Positions 1 to 5,818 of a DNA stretch of 8,922 bases are shown here, piece by piece (positions within the stretch are counted from its first letter, which is position 1; every line of letters starts with the position of its first letter). The translations under genes were made by a program, and so were the position numbers. Under the pieces are notes generated by a model. It worked only from the letters and a program-made list of their open reading frames with translations. It was not told the origin of the DNA and ran no database searches. The DNA lies in assembly GCA_008501785.1 (NCBI GenBank), contig QQUD01001079.1, positions 1 through 8,922 on the forward strand, written 5' to 3'. The stretch comes from Chloroflexota bacterium (GTDB lineage Bacteria > Chloroflexota > Anaerolineae > Promineifilales > Promineifilaceae).

Positions 1-235
1 TTGTGCCGCGAGCCACCGCTGTGCAATGGTGCAGCATGTCAGCCATCGTTACCGAGACCGTGCTGTCATATCCTAGCATCACCATGCCCAGCGAATCGCC
101 CACTAAAATGCTGTCAACCCCAGCCTTATCAACCAGCGCCGCCGCAGAATAGTCGTAAGCTGTGAGAACAGTTATCGGTGTGCCTGTATCCTTTTGCTTT
201 TTCCAATCAAGTATTGTGAATTTTTTTCTGTCCAT
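1..235 (-). CDS. panB: 3-methyl-2-oxobutanoate hydroxymethyltransferase, N-terminal part (5' end of gene only)
   Basis: PanB (ketopantoate hydroxymethyltransferase) transfers a one-carbon unit from methylene-tetrahydrofolate to 2-oxoisovalerate, the first committed step of pantothenate and coenzyme A synthesis in the cytosol. Only the first 78 residues are present; the gene runs off the left edge. They show the family's N-terminal layout: a TILDWKKQK opening helix, then [15 protein letters not shown], then the very conserved [17 protein letters not shown] block (residues about 43-59, with the metal-binding Asp in VGDS), then [16 protein letters not shown]. The ATG at 235 is the only plausible start, because an in-frame TGA lies a short way upstream. 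No Shine-Dalgarno sequence is visible. It follows the ADP-ribosylglycohydrolase on the same strand after 193 bp that contain a dispersed inverted repeat. Identity is secure; completeness cannot be judged. Confidence 0.95.
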   Translation of the reverse strand, partial: MDRKKFTILDWKKQKDTGTPITVLTAYDYSAAALVDKAGVDSILVGDSLGMVMLGYDSTVSVTMADMLHHCTAVARGT

Positions 236-303
236 TGTGTTTTTAATTGGTCGTGATTGTTTTCATACGAATAGGGGAAAATACGGATGACCTTTATACA
301 TTT

Positions 304-366
304 GGGCAACCACAAGGGTACGCCCCTACGATTCGCTCTCAGTAGGGGCGACCCTTGTGGTCGCCC
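304..366. repeat. dispersed-type inverted repeat upstream of panB
   Basis: The left arm (304-329) and right arm (342-366) are complementary over 25 bp with one mismatch and one extra base. They flank a 12-bp loop (330-341). The arms are built on GGGCGACCACAAGGGTCGCC and its complement. This looks like the G+C-rich palindromic repeats scattered between genes in many environmental bacteria. There is no T-run after either arm, so it is not a canonical terminator, although it would form a strong hairpin in RNA between the ADP-ribosylglycohydrolase and panB. Confidence 0.8.
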
Positions 367-428
367 TCTTAGGTTGAAATTGTAATGATAGTTTGTCTCA
401 TTGTGAACCATGCCGAAATATATGATTC

Positions 429-1355
429 CTAAGAATCAGCCAGTTCAAAAAGCTGATCTGCCAATGATTCAATCGTGCTGCGCAGGGTTAGTATTTGTCG
501 CCATTTGGACGGGATGCCGTTTTCACCGTAATAGGCTCCGGCGATTTGACCGTAAATGGCTGCGGTTGTGTCTGCATCGTCACCTAGATTGGCTGAGAGT
601 AGACATCCTTCACGAAAATCGTGGGAATGATGGAATGCCCACAGGGCAGCTTCTAATGATTTTACCACATACCCGCTGCCCACAATGTCAGGGGGCTGAC
701 GCTTTTTGAAGGAGCCACCCGCGACTTCTGCAATATCTGGCGCGAGTGGGTTTTGCTGCCAATGGTTTGGGATGGGTGTGTAGTGAGGAGCCAATAAGGT
801 TTCTTTACTCTCGCCATTGAGTGCGCCAATGAGCAAAGCGGCGAAGTAGTGGCAGGCGGAAACGGCCGTTTTCGCCCCATGCGTCGGCTTCGAACTTTCA
901 ACAGCTAGATGGATAGCCCTTTTTTGCGTGGGCCGATACCTCATTGGTACAGGAGCCAAGCGCATTACAGACCCATTCCCAGCAGTAAAAGGATTGGTTG
1001 AACCAGCAAACGGATTGCCATCTGTCATAAACCGGTGCAGTGCTTCTCGGGTGGCATTACCAATGTCGAAACAAGAACCGGTGCTGCTCAGATAACCGTC
1101 TTGATACCAATGCACGTATCGCGCCATCTGATCGGCTGGCTCAAATGCCTGCTTTTCTACCAAACTGGTTGCCAAACAGAGCGCCATCGACGTGTCATCT
1201 GTCCATTGGCCTGCTTTCAGGGCGAAAGGTCCGCCCCCTGTCATGTTGTCTATTGGTGTGAAGGTGCCTGGTGGTTTGAATTCTAGAGTAGTGCCCACAG
1301 CATCTCCGACAGCCAAACCGAGCAGGCAGCCACGATATCGTTGTTGTTGAGTCAT
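429..1355 (-). CDS. ADP-ribosylglycohydrolase family protein (DraG/ARH-like)
   Basis: The family hydrolyses ADP-ribose from proteins or related ADP-ribosyl bonds, using a binuclear metal centre in an all-helical fold. The 308-residue protein has the expected length and motifs in order: GCLLGLAVGDAVG (residues 9-21), the metal-binding WTDDT (51-55), GNGSVMRLAPV (126-136), SKPTH (155-159) and the second metal motif LGDDADTTAAIYGQIAGA (257-274; D259, D260 and D262 are likely ligands). There is no signal peptide, so it should be cytosolic. No ADP-ribosyltransferase (DraT-like) partner is visible nearby, so the substrate is unknown and a nitrogenase-regulation role should not be assumed. The ATG at 1355 has no Shine-Dalgarno sequence, but TAAAAT lies six bases upstream, compatible with a leaderless message. 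The gene contains one ACGGCCGT palindrome at 862-869. Confidence 0.92.
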   Translation of the reverse strand: MTQQQRYRGCLLGLAVGDAVGTTLEFKPPGTFTPIDNMTGGGPFALKAGQWTDDTSMALCLATSLVEKQAFEPADQMARYVHWYQDGYLSSTGSCFDIGNATREALHRFMTDGNPFAGSTNPFTAGNGSVMRLAPVPMRYRPTQKRAIHLAVESSKPTHGAKTAVSACHYFAALLIGALNGESKETLLAPHYTPIPNHWQQNPLAPDIAEVAGGSFKKRQPPDIVGSGYVVKSLEAALWAFHHSHDFREGCLLSANLGDDADTTAAIYGQIAGAYYGENGIPSKWRQILTLRSTIESLADQLFELADS

Positions 1356-1361
1356 ATCATC

Positions 1362-1367
1362 ATTTTA
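1362..1367 (-). promoter_or_regulatory. candidate -10 element for the ADP-ribosylglycohydrolase gene, possibly leaderless
   Basis: TAAAAT on the minus strand lies six bases upstream of the ATG at 1355, which would place transcription start at or next to the start codon. No convincing -35 box was found at normal spacing. The same arrangement occurs upstream of the genes at 1675 and 3210. Confidence 0.35.
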
Positions 1368-1389
1368 AACGAGAGTTGTCATTGAGACT

Positions 1390-1439
1390 AACGTTTCGCG
1401 GCCAAAATTAATTATGTGTGGCATATTTTGCGAAACGTT
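1390..1439. repeat. inverted repeat AACGTTTCGC / GCGAAACGTT
   Basis: Two perfect 10-bp arms (1390-1399 and 1430-1439) are separated by 30 bp. Each arm carries an AACGTT core, and the cores are 44 bp apart, about four helical turns. This could be a pair of operator half-sites for a regulator acting on the divergent genes, or a remnant of a mobile repeat. The sequence does not decide between these. Confidence 0.5.
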
Positions 1440-1502
1440 TAAACCGTTGGGCGCAAATTACCTGACAAATAATAGGTTGGACTGTGCCTAACTGTACTAA
1501 CG

Positions 1503-1549
1503 TCCCACTGACCGAAAATTAGAATTCATTCATAATTATTTTAGTGGGA
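1503..1549. repeat. imperfect inverted repeat TCCCACT / AGTGGGA with A+T-rich inner arms
   Basis: The outer arms TCCCACT (1503-1509) and AGTGGGA (1543-1549) are perfectly complementary. Inside them AAAATTA (1515-1521) can pair approximately with the TAATTATTTT stretch. It lies 25 bp upstream of the possible microprotein start. There is no U-tract, so this is not a normal terminator. Confidence 0.4.
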
Positions 1550-1573
1550 GCACATTGTTTAAAGGGTAGTAAC

Positions 1574-1651
1574 ATGGATTGGTTGATTCTTGCATTGCTC
1601 CTCACACTGCTCCTGGCGACTTTTATACCGACATCAGACAAGCCGCAATAA
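1574..1651 (+). CDS. possible 25-residue single-span membrane microprotein
   Basis: An ATG at 1574 opens a 25-codon frame ending in TAA at 1649-1651. The product begins MDWLILALLLTLLLATF and ends in the polar tail PTSDKPQ, which is the layout of a small single-pass membrane peptide. An AAGG sequence (1562-1565) sits eight bases before the ATG, a normal Shine-Dalgarno distance in a window where such sites are scarce. The frame is short enough to arise by chance. The hydrophobic core followed by a polar tail resembles KdpF-like or small toxin-like peptides in style only, and no family is recognised. It ends 23 bp before the thioredoxin-fold gene. Confidence 0.35.
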   Translation: MDWLILALLLTLLLATFIPTSDKPQ

Positions 1652-1662
1652 GATTCTGTTGC

Positions 1663-1668
1663 TAAAAT
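1663..1668 (+). promoter_or_regulatory. candidate -10 element for the thioredoxin-fold gene, possibly leaderless
   Basis: TAAAAT ends six bases before the ATG at 1675, so transcription would begin at the start codon. No clear -35 box is seen, and there is no Shine-Dalgarno sequence at normal spacing for this gene. Confidence 0.35.
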
Positions 1669-1674
1669 AGCAGG

Positions 1675-2742
1675 ATGACAGAGCCTTTACTAACGCCACG
1701 CATGGTTAGAATGCCGTCGTTTGCCGATGGAGAATGGCTGAATGTGGAACGGCCGTTAACTCGCACCAAACTGCGCGGTCAGGTCGTGCTGGTTGATTTT
1801 TGGGATTACACCTGTGTCAACTGCGTACGTACCTTGCCGTATCTGGTGCAGTGGCATCAGCGCTATGTGAGCAAAGGGCTGACCATCATTGGCATCCATT
1901 CGCCTGAATTTAAATTTGCCCAATTTCGCACACACCTTGAAAAAGCCATTCACGAATTTCAAATCAAATACCCGATTCTGTTAGACAACGATTATGAAAA
2001 TTGGTCGCGCTTCGCCAATAAAGCATGGCCGACCAAATATTTGATTGACAAAGATGGCTATATTCGTTTTCAGCGACGGGGTGAAGGGCATTATCTGGAA
2101 ACTGAGCGGGCCATTCAACAACTGCTGCGGCAGCGTGATCCGAATGTCGTGCTGCCTGTTCCATTACCACCACTGCGTGCTGAAGATGCACCGGGAGCTG
2201 TCTGTTATCGGCCCACGCCAGAGCTTTATGCCGGATATCAAGGTGGCGGCCTGTTTGGTGGTGGTCTGGGAAATCCGTCGGGATATTTGCCAGACCAGGC
2301 GATTATGTATGCATTACCGCCACGAGAAGAGAGGGAAAACGGCCGTTTTTATCTCTCTGGTTTTTGGCGAGCCTGGCCCGAGTCGGTGGCGTTTGCGGGG
2401 CAATCTGGCGGACAGATTGTGTTGTTTTACGAAGCCGCCTCGGTAAATGCGGTGCTGACCCCATCTGCTGACAGTGTGGAGATGGCGCTCGATTTGTGCC
2501 CGACGGATGTTGAGCCGATTGTGATTGTGCAGCAAAACGGCCGTTTTCTTACCTCAGTTAACGCAGGGGCAGATGTGAAATTCAAACCAGATGGCACTAG
2601 CTATTTGGTAATCACACAACCGCGCATGGTTGAGATTGTGAGAAACCCTGATTTTGGCAGCCATGAATTGACGCTCACATTTCAAGCCAATGGATTGGCT
2701 GTGTATGCGTTTACGTTCACCTCATGCGTGAAAATCCCATAA
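1675..2742 (+). CDS. DipZ-type thioredoxin-fold protein with C-terminal carbohydrate-binding-like domain, no membrane domain
   Basis: This 355-residue protein matches the C-terminal half of DipZ (mycobacterial Rv2874 type). The thioredoxin/TlpA-like domain spans residues about 15-155. It has DFWDYTCVNCVRTLPYL (41-57; redox pair C47/C50), GIHSPEFKFA, the LDNDYENW segment and the cis-proline P119 in AWPTKYLID. After the linker comes a beta-rich region (about 180-355) opening with TPELYAGY, as at the start of the DipZ carbohydrate-binding-like module. DipZ proper has an N-terminal CcdA-like membrane electron carrier. Here there is neither that domain nor a signal peptide, so the protein appears cytosolic or exported by an unusual route. 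Its electron donor is unknown. A start at the in-frame ATG at 1702 is also possible. The gene carries ACGGCCGT at 1749, 2339 and 2537, the highest density among the larger genes. Confidence 0.85.
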   Translation: MTEPLLTPRMVRMPSFADGEWLNVERPLTRTKLRGQVVLVDFWDYTCVNCVRTLPYLVQWHQRYVSKGLTIIGIHSPEFKFAQFRTHLEKAIHEFQIKYPILLDNDYENWSRFANKAWPTKYLIDKDGYIRFQRRGEGHYLETERAIQQLLRQRDPNVVLPVPLPPLRAEDAPGAVCYRPTPELYAGYQGGGLFGGGLGNPSGYLPDQAIMYALPPREERENGRFYLSGFWRAWPESVAFAGQSGGQIVLFYEAASVNAVLTPSADSVEMALDLCPTDVEPIVIVQQNGRFLTSVNAGADVKFKPDGTSYLVITQPRMVEIVRNPDFGSHELTLTFQANGLAVYAFTFTSCVKIP

Positions 2743-2791
2743 AAAAAATAAAAATGAGATAATTGATACTTTCCTCGTAAGCTAATTTGCA

Positions 2792-2797
2792 TATGAT
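2792..2797 (+). promoter_or_regulatory. candidate -10 element for the Flp pilin gene
   Basis: TATGAT matches five of six bases of the sigma-70 -10 consensus and would give a leader of about 37 nt before the ATG at 2841. The best upstream match, TTGATA at 2763-2768, is 23 bp away, which is too far for a standard -35. The call rests on the -10 alone. Confidence 0.3.
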
Positions 2798-2828
2798 GTG
2801 GATGAGTTGTCGGCTAATTTAGTTGAAT

Positions 2829-2832
2829 GAGG
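2829..2832 (+). promoter_or_regulatory. Shine-Dalgarno GAGG that decides the Flp start
   Basis: GAGG lies eight bases before the ATG at 2841. An in-frame TTG at 2823 would lie upstream of this site and would lack its own ribosome site, so 2841 is preferred. Confidence 0.65.
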
Positions 2833-2840
2833 ACAAACCC

Positions 2841-3008
2841 ATGTTATTTTTATCACGCGAAGAAGGGCAAGGTCTTGTTGAATATGGATTGATTCTTATT
2901 TTAGTTGCGATTGTGATTGTGGGTGTATTGACATTGTTGGGTCCCCAAATTGCAAATGTGTTTAGTCGTGTTGTTGTGTGTGTCCCGCCAACACCGATGT
3001 GTACCTAA
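2841..3008 (+). CDS. Flp/Fap-type IVb prepilin
   Basis: The 55-residue product has the short leader MLFLSREEG, then the prepilin cleavage context G|QGLVEYG with Glu at mature position 5 followed by Tyr, the hallmark of Flp pilins. A hydrophobic helix follows (about residues 16-34), then LGPQIANVFSRV, typical of the family. Predicted processing after G9 by a TadV-like prepilin peptidase leaves a 46-residue mature pilin for the Tad secretion and pilus apparatus in the cytoplasmic membrane. No tad/cpa/rcp genes are in the window, so the assembly genes must lie elsewhere or the pilin is an orphan. The C-terminus holds two cysteines (C47 and C54), which could form a small disulphide loop; many Flp pilins lack these. 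A good Shine-Dalgarno site supports the start, and a terminator hairpin follows at 3120. Confidence 0.9.
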   Translation: MLFLSREEGQGLVEYGLILILVAIVIVGVLTLLGPQIANVFSRVVVCVPPTPMCT

Positions 3009-3119
3009 ACCCACACTTAATAATCAATTACCTCAAACCAGTTCCTATTTTGGCATGAAGGCGTATGCCTGAAGCGTTCTGGCAAAAGCCTTCTCGCCAA
3101 GAATGTTACGCTGCCGAAT

Positions 3120-3143
3120 GCCTCGCACTTTGCGGGGCGTTTT
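3120..3143 (+). terminator. intrinsic terminator after the Flp pilin gene
   Basis: The stem GCCTCGCA (3120-3127) pairs with TGCGGGGC (3131-3138) over eight pairs, one of them G-T, with a three-base loop. The T-rich stretch GTTTTGTGTTT follows. It lies 112 bp after the pilin stop codon and upstream of the zinc-ribbon genes, so it separates the two transcription units. Confidence 0.65.
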
Positions 3144-3171
3144 GTGTTTATGGGATTGGTATGAATATTGT

Positions 3172-3201
3172 TTGCCCTCTTGTTCGGTTTTTGAGTACAA
3201 T
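3172..3201 (+). promoter_or_regulatory. candidate promoter for the zinc-ribbon gene cluster
   Basis: TTGCCC (3172-3177) and TACAAT (3196-3201) are spaced 18 bp apart and match the sigma-70 boxes at four and five of six positions. The -10 box is eight bases before the first ATG at 3210, so the message would be leaderless or nearly so. It lies just after the pilin terminator, where a new transcription unit is expected. Confidence 0.45.
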
Positions 3202-3209
3202 GCGCGGGT

Positions 3210-4022
3210 ATGATGATGGAAACTTCCCCTGAAACGCAAATTTTGTGCCACCAATGTGCAGGTGTGCTGCCTGTTGAAGTTGGGTCTCAATTTGTGACCT
3301 GTGAATTCTGCGGTTCTGAAAATTTTATTGACAAGTCTGGTACGGTGTTGCATTATGCGGTACGTGCAACTGTTGATGAAACGGCCGCTTCTGCTGCGCT
3401 CCGTCGTTGGATGGGCGGCAACCAGACTGTAAAAGATTTGGATAAGAAGGCACAGTTAGAACGGCCGTTATTCCAACTCTTCCCCATGTGGATGGTGCGC
3501 GTGCAGCAGGGTGAGCAAGAAAAAGTGATGCTCGAACCAGCCGCCGCCTTGTCTGTGATTGAATTGACCGACATGACTATTCCTGCAGCTGATTTGGAGC
3601 CATTTAGCCACACTTTCGATGCTGATGCCGTAGCGCCAACCGTGCCATTTGATGCTGTTAAAAAATGGCTGGCCGACAATCACAAAATCGCGGCTGGTGC
3701 AGTTAAAGAATCATCATTGGTACATGTGCCAATTTATGTATGCAAATATGGGTTTGAAGGACGGACGTATACGGCCGTTGTCGATGCCGCCTCCAGCAAA
3801 GTCTTTGCCACAATATTTCCTTCAAAATGGGAAGCGCCCTATTTCGCTGTTGGCTCCGTTGGCTGCGTTCTCTACTTTTTGGCGGCACTTATCCCTTTAT
3901 TCGGGTTTATTTTCGAAGGCTTTCTCGGCGTTGGCCTGTCTGTCTTAATTTACATAATCGTAGCTGCATTGATGGCAATCCCCATCTTCGCGGTTGCTGC
4001 CTACATTTCAGCAAAGGTTTAA
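3210..4022 (+). CDS. zinc-ribbon membrane protein A (function unknown)
   Basis: The 270-residue protein opens with a zinc ribbon (C13-x2-C16 and C31-x2-C34). A charged, probably helical segment follows (about 50-85), then the signature LFPMWMVRV (90-98). A variable middle region leads to VHVPIYVCKYGFEGRTYTAVVDAASSKVFA (171-200) and two predicted membrane helices (about 212-235 and 240-267). It has no signal peptide, so the zinc-ribbon part is probably cytosolic and tethered by its C-terminus. The next gene has the same order of elements and aligns with it, so the two are paralogues. The pattern resembles widespread uncharacterised proteins with a zinc ribbon followed by PxW and YxVVVDGxxG motifs, sometimes mislabelled as helicase-related. 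No enzymatic motif is seen. Three consecutive ATG codons begin at 3210 and the exact start is uncertain. Confidence 0.85.
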   Translation: MMMETSPETQILCHQCAGVLPVEVGSQFVTCEFCGSENFIDKSGTVLHYAVRATVDETAASAALRRWMGGNQTVKDLDKKAQLERPLFQLFPMWMVRVQQGEQEKVMLEPAAALSVIELTDMTIPAADLEPFSHTFDADAVAPTVPFDAVKKWLADNHKIAAGAVKESSLVHVPIYVCKYGFEGRTYTAVVDAASSKVFATIFPSKWEAPYFAVGSVGCVLYFLAALIPLFGFIFEGFLGVGLSVLIYIIVAALMAIPIFAVAAYISAKV

Positions 4023-4038
4023 ATCATTAACAAACAAA

Positions 4039-4071
4039 GGTGCAAACGCACTTAAGAGAGTGCGACGCATC
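4039..4071. repeat. imperfect copy of a GGTGCGTCGCACTT-type palindrome
   Basis: The arms GGTGCAAACGCACTT and GAGTGCGACGCATC form an imperfect hairpin in the 63-bp gap between zinc-ribbon genes A and B. The right arm matches the right arm of the perfect palindrome at 6212-6245 at most positions, so this looks like a decayed member of the same dispersed family. Confidence 0.65.
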
Positions 4072-4085
4072 AATCACAAATTTCT

Positions 4086-5171
4086 ATGTCTCAAATCAAC
4101 CAATCCCAAGGTTTAACTTGTCCAAATTGTAGCGGTGTCGTGCCAGTTCCAGAAGGCACACGCATTGTAAGCTGTCCATTTTGCGACATGAAATCGCTCG
4201 TGCAGGGTGAACGCGGCATTCGTCGTTGGCAAGTTGCCCGGACCATTGAACGCCAGCAGGCGGTTGAAAAAGTAGAAGGTTTTTTCAGTGGTATGAAAAA
4301 AGCGCGTGATTTGCGAAAAGAAGCGCAAATTCGTGATGTTTTCCTGGTTTATTTGCCCTATTGGCGGGTGCAATCGATTGTGGCAGGCTGGATGTTTGGC
4401 CGGGTTAAGGCTGGTGAAGATAGCACCAAGCCAGTCGAAGTGGAAGTGCTGGAAGAGATGCATTGGAATGATGCCGCAGTGGATGTGTCTGAATATGGCG
4501 TGCATCGTGTATCAATTTCAAAAAATCAACTGCAACCCTATGAAAGTGACCTACTTCACAGCGAAGCCATGGTCTTTGAGCCATCTGAATCGCGCACCGA
4601 TGCCCAACTAGAAGCCGAGCAGCATTTTGTGTATCGGGCACGGAAAAAACGGTCCCTGCGCAATAAATTTTATGAGAAATTTCACATGCTGCGCCAACGT
4701 TTGTCGCTGGTCTATTATCCGCTATGGGTGGCGCGATATGAATACAAAAAGCGCAACTATCAAGTTGTGGTCGATGGCGTAAAGGGGGATGTGCTGTATG
4801 GCAAAGCCCCTGGCAACAGCCTTTATCGGGCAGCCATGCTTGTGCTGGGGATGGCGTTGGGCAACTTGATTTTGGTTGATGGCACAGTTTTGGCTGGACT
4901 ATTGATTTCGAACAGTGAAGATGGGGATGGGGCGCTGCTGGTGCTGCTGCCGATTTTGTTTGGGCTGGGTTTGATTGTGTCTGGTTATCGCGCTTTTCGT
5001 TACGGCGAAGAGGTTGAGGAGATCGGGAGAGCGAACAAAAAAGCACAAATGGCAGGAGGCCCGCAAAAGCGGTTGGATGCATTGATTTCTGCGGGTGGCG
5101 GTGATATGGAGGGGTTGATGAAGACGGGCCTGAGCTTTTTAGAAGAAATTTCGGAAATGGGAAACAAATAG
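4086..5171 (+). CDS. zinc-ribbon membrane protein B, paralogue of A (function unknown)
   Basis: The 361-residue protein has a zinc ribbon (C12-x2-C15 and C30-x2-C33), a basic helical segment (about 48-84), YLPYWRVQ (89-96), a middle region with a strongly charged stretch (about 183-206), then LVYYPLWVARYEY (208-220) and RNYQVVVDGVKGDVLYGKAP (223-242). Two membrane helices follow (about 247-275 and 282-303). Unlike A, it continues with a 55-residue charged C-terminal tail, probably cytosolic. From the ribbon to the VVVD motif it aligns collinearly with A. No Shine-Dalgarno sequence precedes the ATG. The stop codon abuts the ATG of gene C, indicating co-translation. The gene is the longest stretch of the window without an ACGGCCGT site. 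No function is recognised. Confidence 0.87.
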   Translation: MSQINQSQGLTCPNCSGVVPVPEGTRIVSCPFCDMKSLVQGERGIRRWQVARTIERQQAVEKVEGFFSGMKKARDLRKEAQIRDVFLVYLPYWRVQSIVAGWMFGRVKAGEDSTKPVEVEVLEEMHWNDAAVDVSEYGVHRVSISKNQLQPYESDLLHSEAMVFEPSESRTDAQLEAEQHFVYRARKKRSLRNKFYEKFHMLRQRLSLVYYPLWVARYEYKKRNYQVVVDGVKGDVLYGKAPGNSLYRAAMLVLGMALGNLILVDGTVLAGLLISNSEDGDGALLVLLPILFGLGLIVSGYRAFRYGEEVEEIGRANKKAQMAGGPQKRLDALISAGGGDMEGLMKTGLSFLEEISEMGNK

Positions 5172-5765
5172 ATGAAATTAGTTGCGTTACGCTGTCCAGT
5201 TTGTGCCCAATCGCTGCTGCCGGATGAGGATGAGACGATTGTGATGAGCTGTGGGAATTGTTATACGGCCGTTTCCATCAACCAACACGGCATCAACCCC
5301 ACCAACATCCAATTTGCAGCCGCTACCACCGACGAAGTGAACGGATGGCTGCCGTTCTGGATTTTTAATGCACGCGTCAATCTAAGCGAACGAAAAACAC
5401 AGGGGGGCAAAAAAAAGATTCGAGAAGCCGCCGCTCACTTTTGGGCAACTTCCCGTAGGCTGTACGTGCCTGCGTGGGAAATGCCGCTGAAGCAGGCGCA
5501 AGCCATTGGTGGTAATTTAGTGAAAAAACAGCCTAAATTTCAACCTATCGACGCACCGCCAGCAACTGTGATCAAAGCCGCCACTGTAACCAGCGAAGAT
5601 GCATTGAAATTACTGGAGTTTGTGGTGCTCTCTCTCGAAGCCGAACGACCAGATTGGTTGAAGTCGATACAATTTAATATTGAAGTCAGCAAGTCAATGT
5701 TATGGGCAGTTCCCGCAATAAAAAAGGGCGCGTATAACTGGCAACTTTTAGCACAAGAAACCTAG
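5172..5765 (+). CDS. zinc-ribbon protein C, soluble member of the cluster (function unknown)
   Basis: The 197-residue protein begins with a zinc ribbon (C8-x2-C11 and C27-x2-C30), followed by WLPFWIFNARV (59-69), matching the PxW signature of A and B. LYVPAWEMPL (97-106) follows, similar to the second core strand of the other two, and then a C-terminal part with LLEFVVLSLEAERPDWLKSI (147-166). It lacks the helical segment after the ribbon and has no membrane helix. Its ATG directly follows the stop codon of gene B, so translation is probably coupled. Its own stop codon (TAG at 5763-5765) is the first triplet of a 15-bp palindrome arm, so a repeat defines the C-terminus. It may be a soluble partner of the membrane-tethered A and B. 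ACGGCCGT occurs at 5265. Confidence 0.82.
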   Translation: MKLVALRCPVCAQSLLPDEDETIVMSCGNCYTAVSINQHGINPTNIQFAAATTDEVNGWLPFWIFNARVNLSERKTQGGKKKIREAAAHFWATSRRLYVPAWEMPLKQAQAIGGNLVKKQPKFQPIDAPPATVIKAATVTSEDALKLLEFVVLSLEAERPDWLKSIQFNIEVSKSMLWAVPAIKKGAYNWQLLAQET

Positions 5766-5798
5766 AGCTGACAGGTTTTCCTTAACCTGTCAGCTCTA
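5763..5798. repeat. perfect palindrome with 15-bp arms, upstream of ridA
   Basis: TAGAGCTGACAGGTT (5763-5777) and its exact complement (5784-5798) flank a six-base loop. It overlaps the stop codon of zinc-ribbon gene C and lies 20 bp before the ridA start. The CTGACAGG core recurs at 6944-6951, at the end of the response-regulator gene. No T-run follows, so it is a hairpin repeat, not a classical terminator, though it may still affect read-through into ridA. Confidence 0.85.
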
Positions 5799-5818
5799 CA
5801 CCAAAATTTGGAGGAAAC

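Larger units (their letters stand above)
1356..1573. other. divergent intergenic spacer with two inverted repeats
   Basis: This stretch separates the leftward ADP-ribosylglycohydrolase from the rightward genes. It holds no tRNA and no coding sequence that I recognise. It is A+T-rich and contains the inverted repeats at 1390-1439 and 1503-1549, listed separately. Any promoters for both directions must lie here or just to its right. Confidence 0.6.

Noticed and set aside
172..411. Leftward 79-codon frame spanning the repeat upstream of panB
   Set aside because: Most of it translates the 304-366 inverted repeat and then overlaps panB out of frame; PanB itself is clearly the real gene there.
429..1355. 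Assignment of the ADP-ribosylglycohydrolase as DraG of nitrogenase regulation
   Set aside because: No draT or nif gene is in the window, and the family has many other substrates.
2823..2840. Six-residue N-terminal extension of the Flp pilin from a TTG
   Set aside because: The GAGG ribosome site at 2829-2832 lies downstream of that TTG and fits the ATG at 2841, which also gives a normal short Flp leader.
4405..5082. Leftward 225-codon frame inside zinc-ribbon gene B
   Set aside because: It is opposite a well-supported gene, rich in Pro, Ser and His as antisense shadows often are, and shows no recognisable motif.
3210..5765. Zinc-ribbon genes as PriA helicase or TFIIB homologues
   Set aside because: Only the ribbon resembles them; there are no helicase Walker motifs or cyclin-like repeats.
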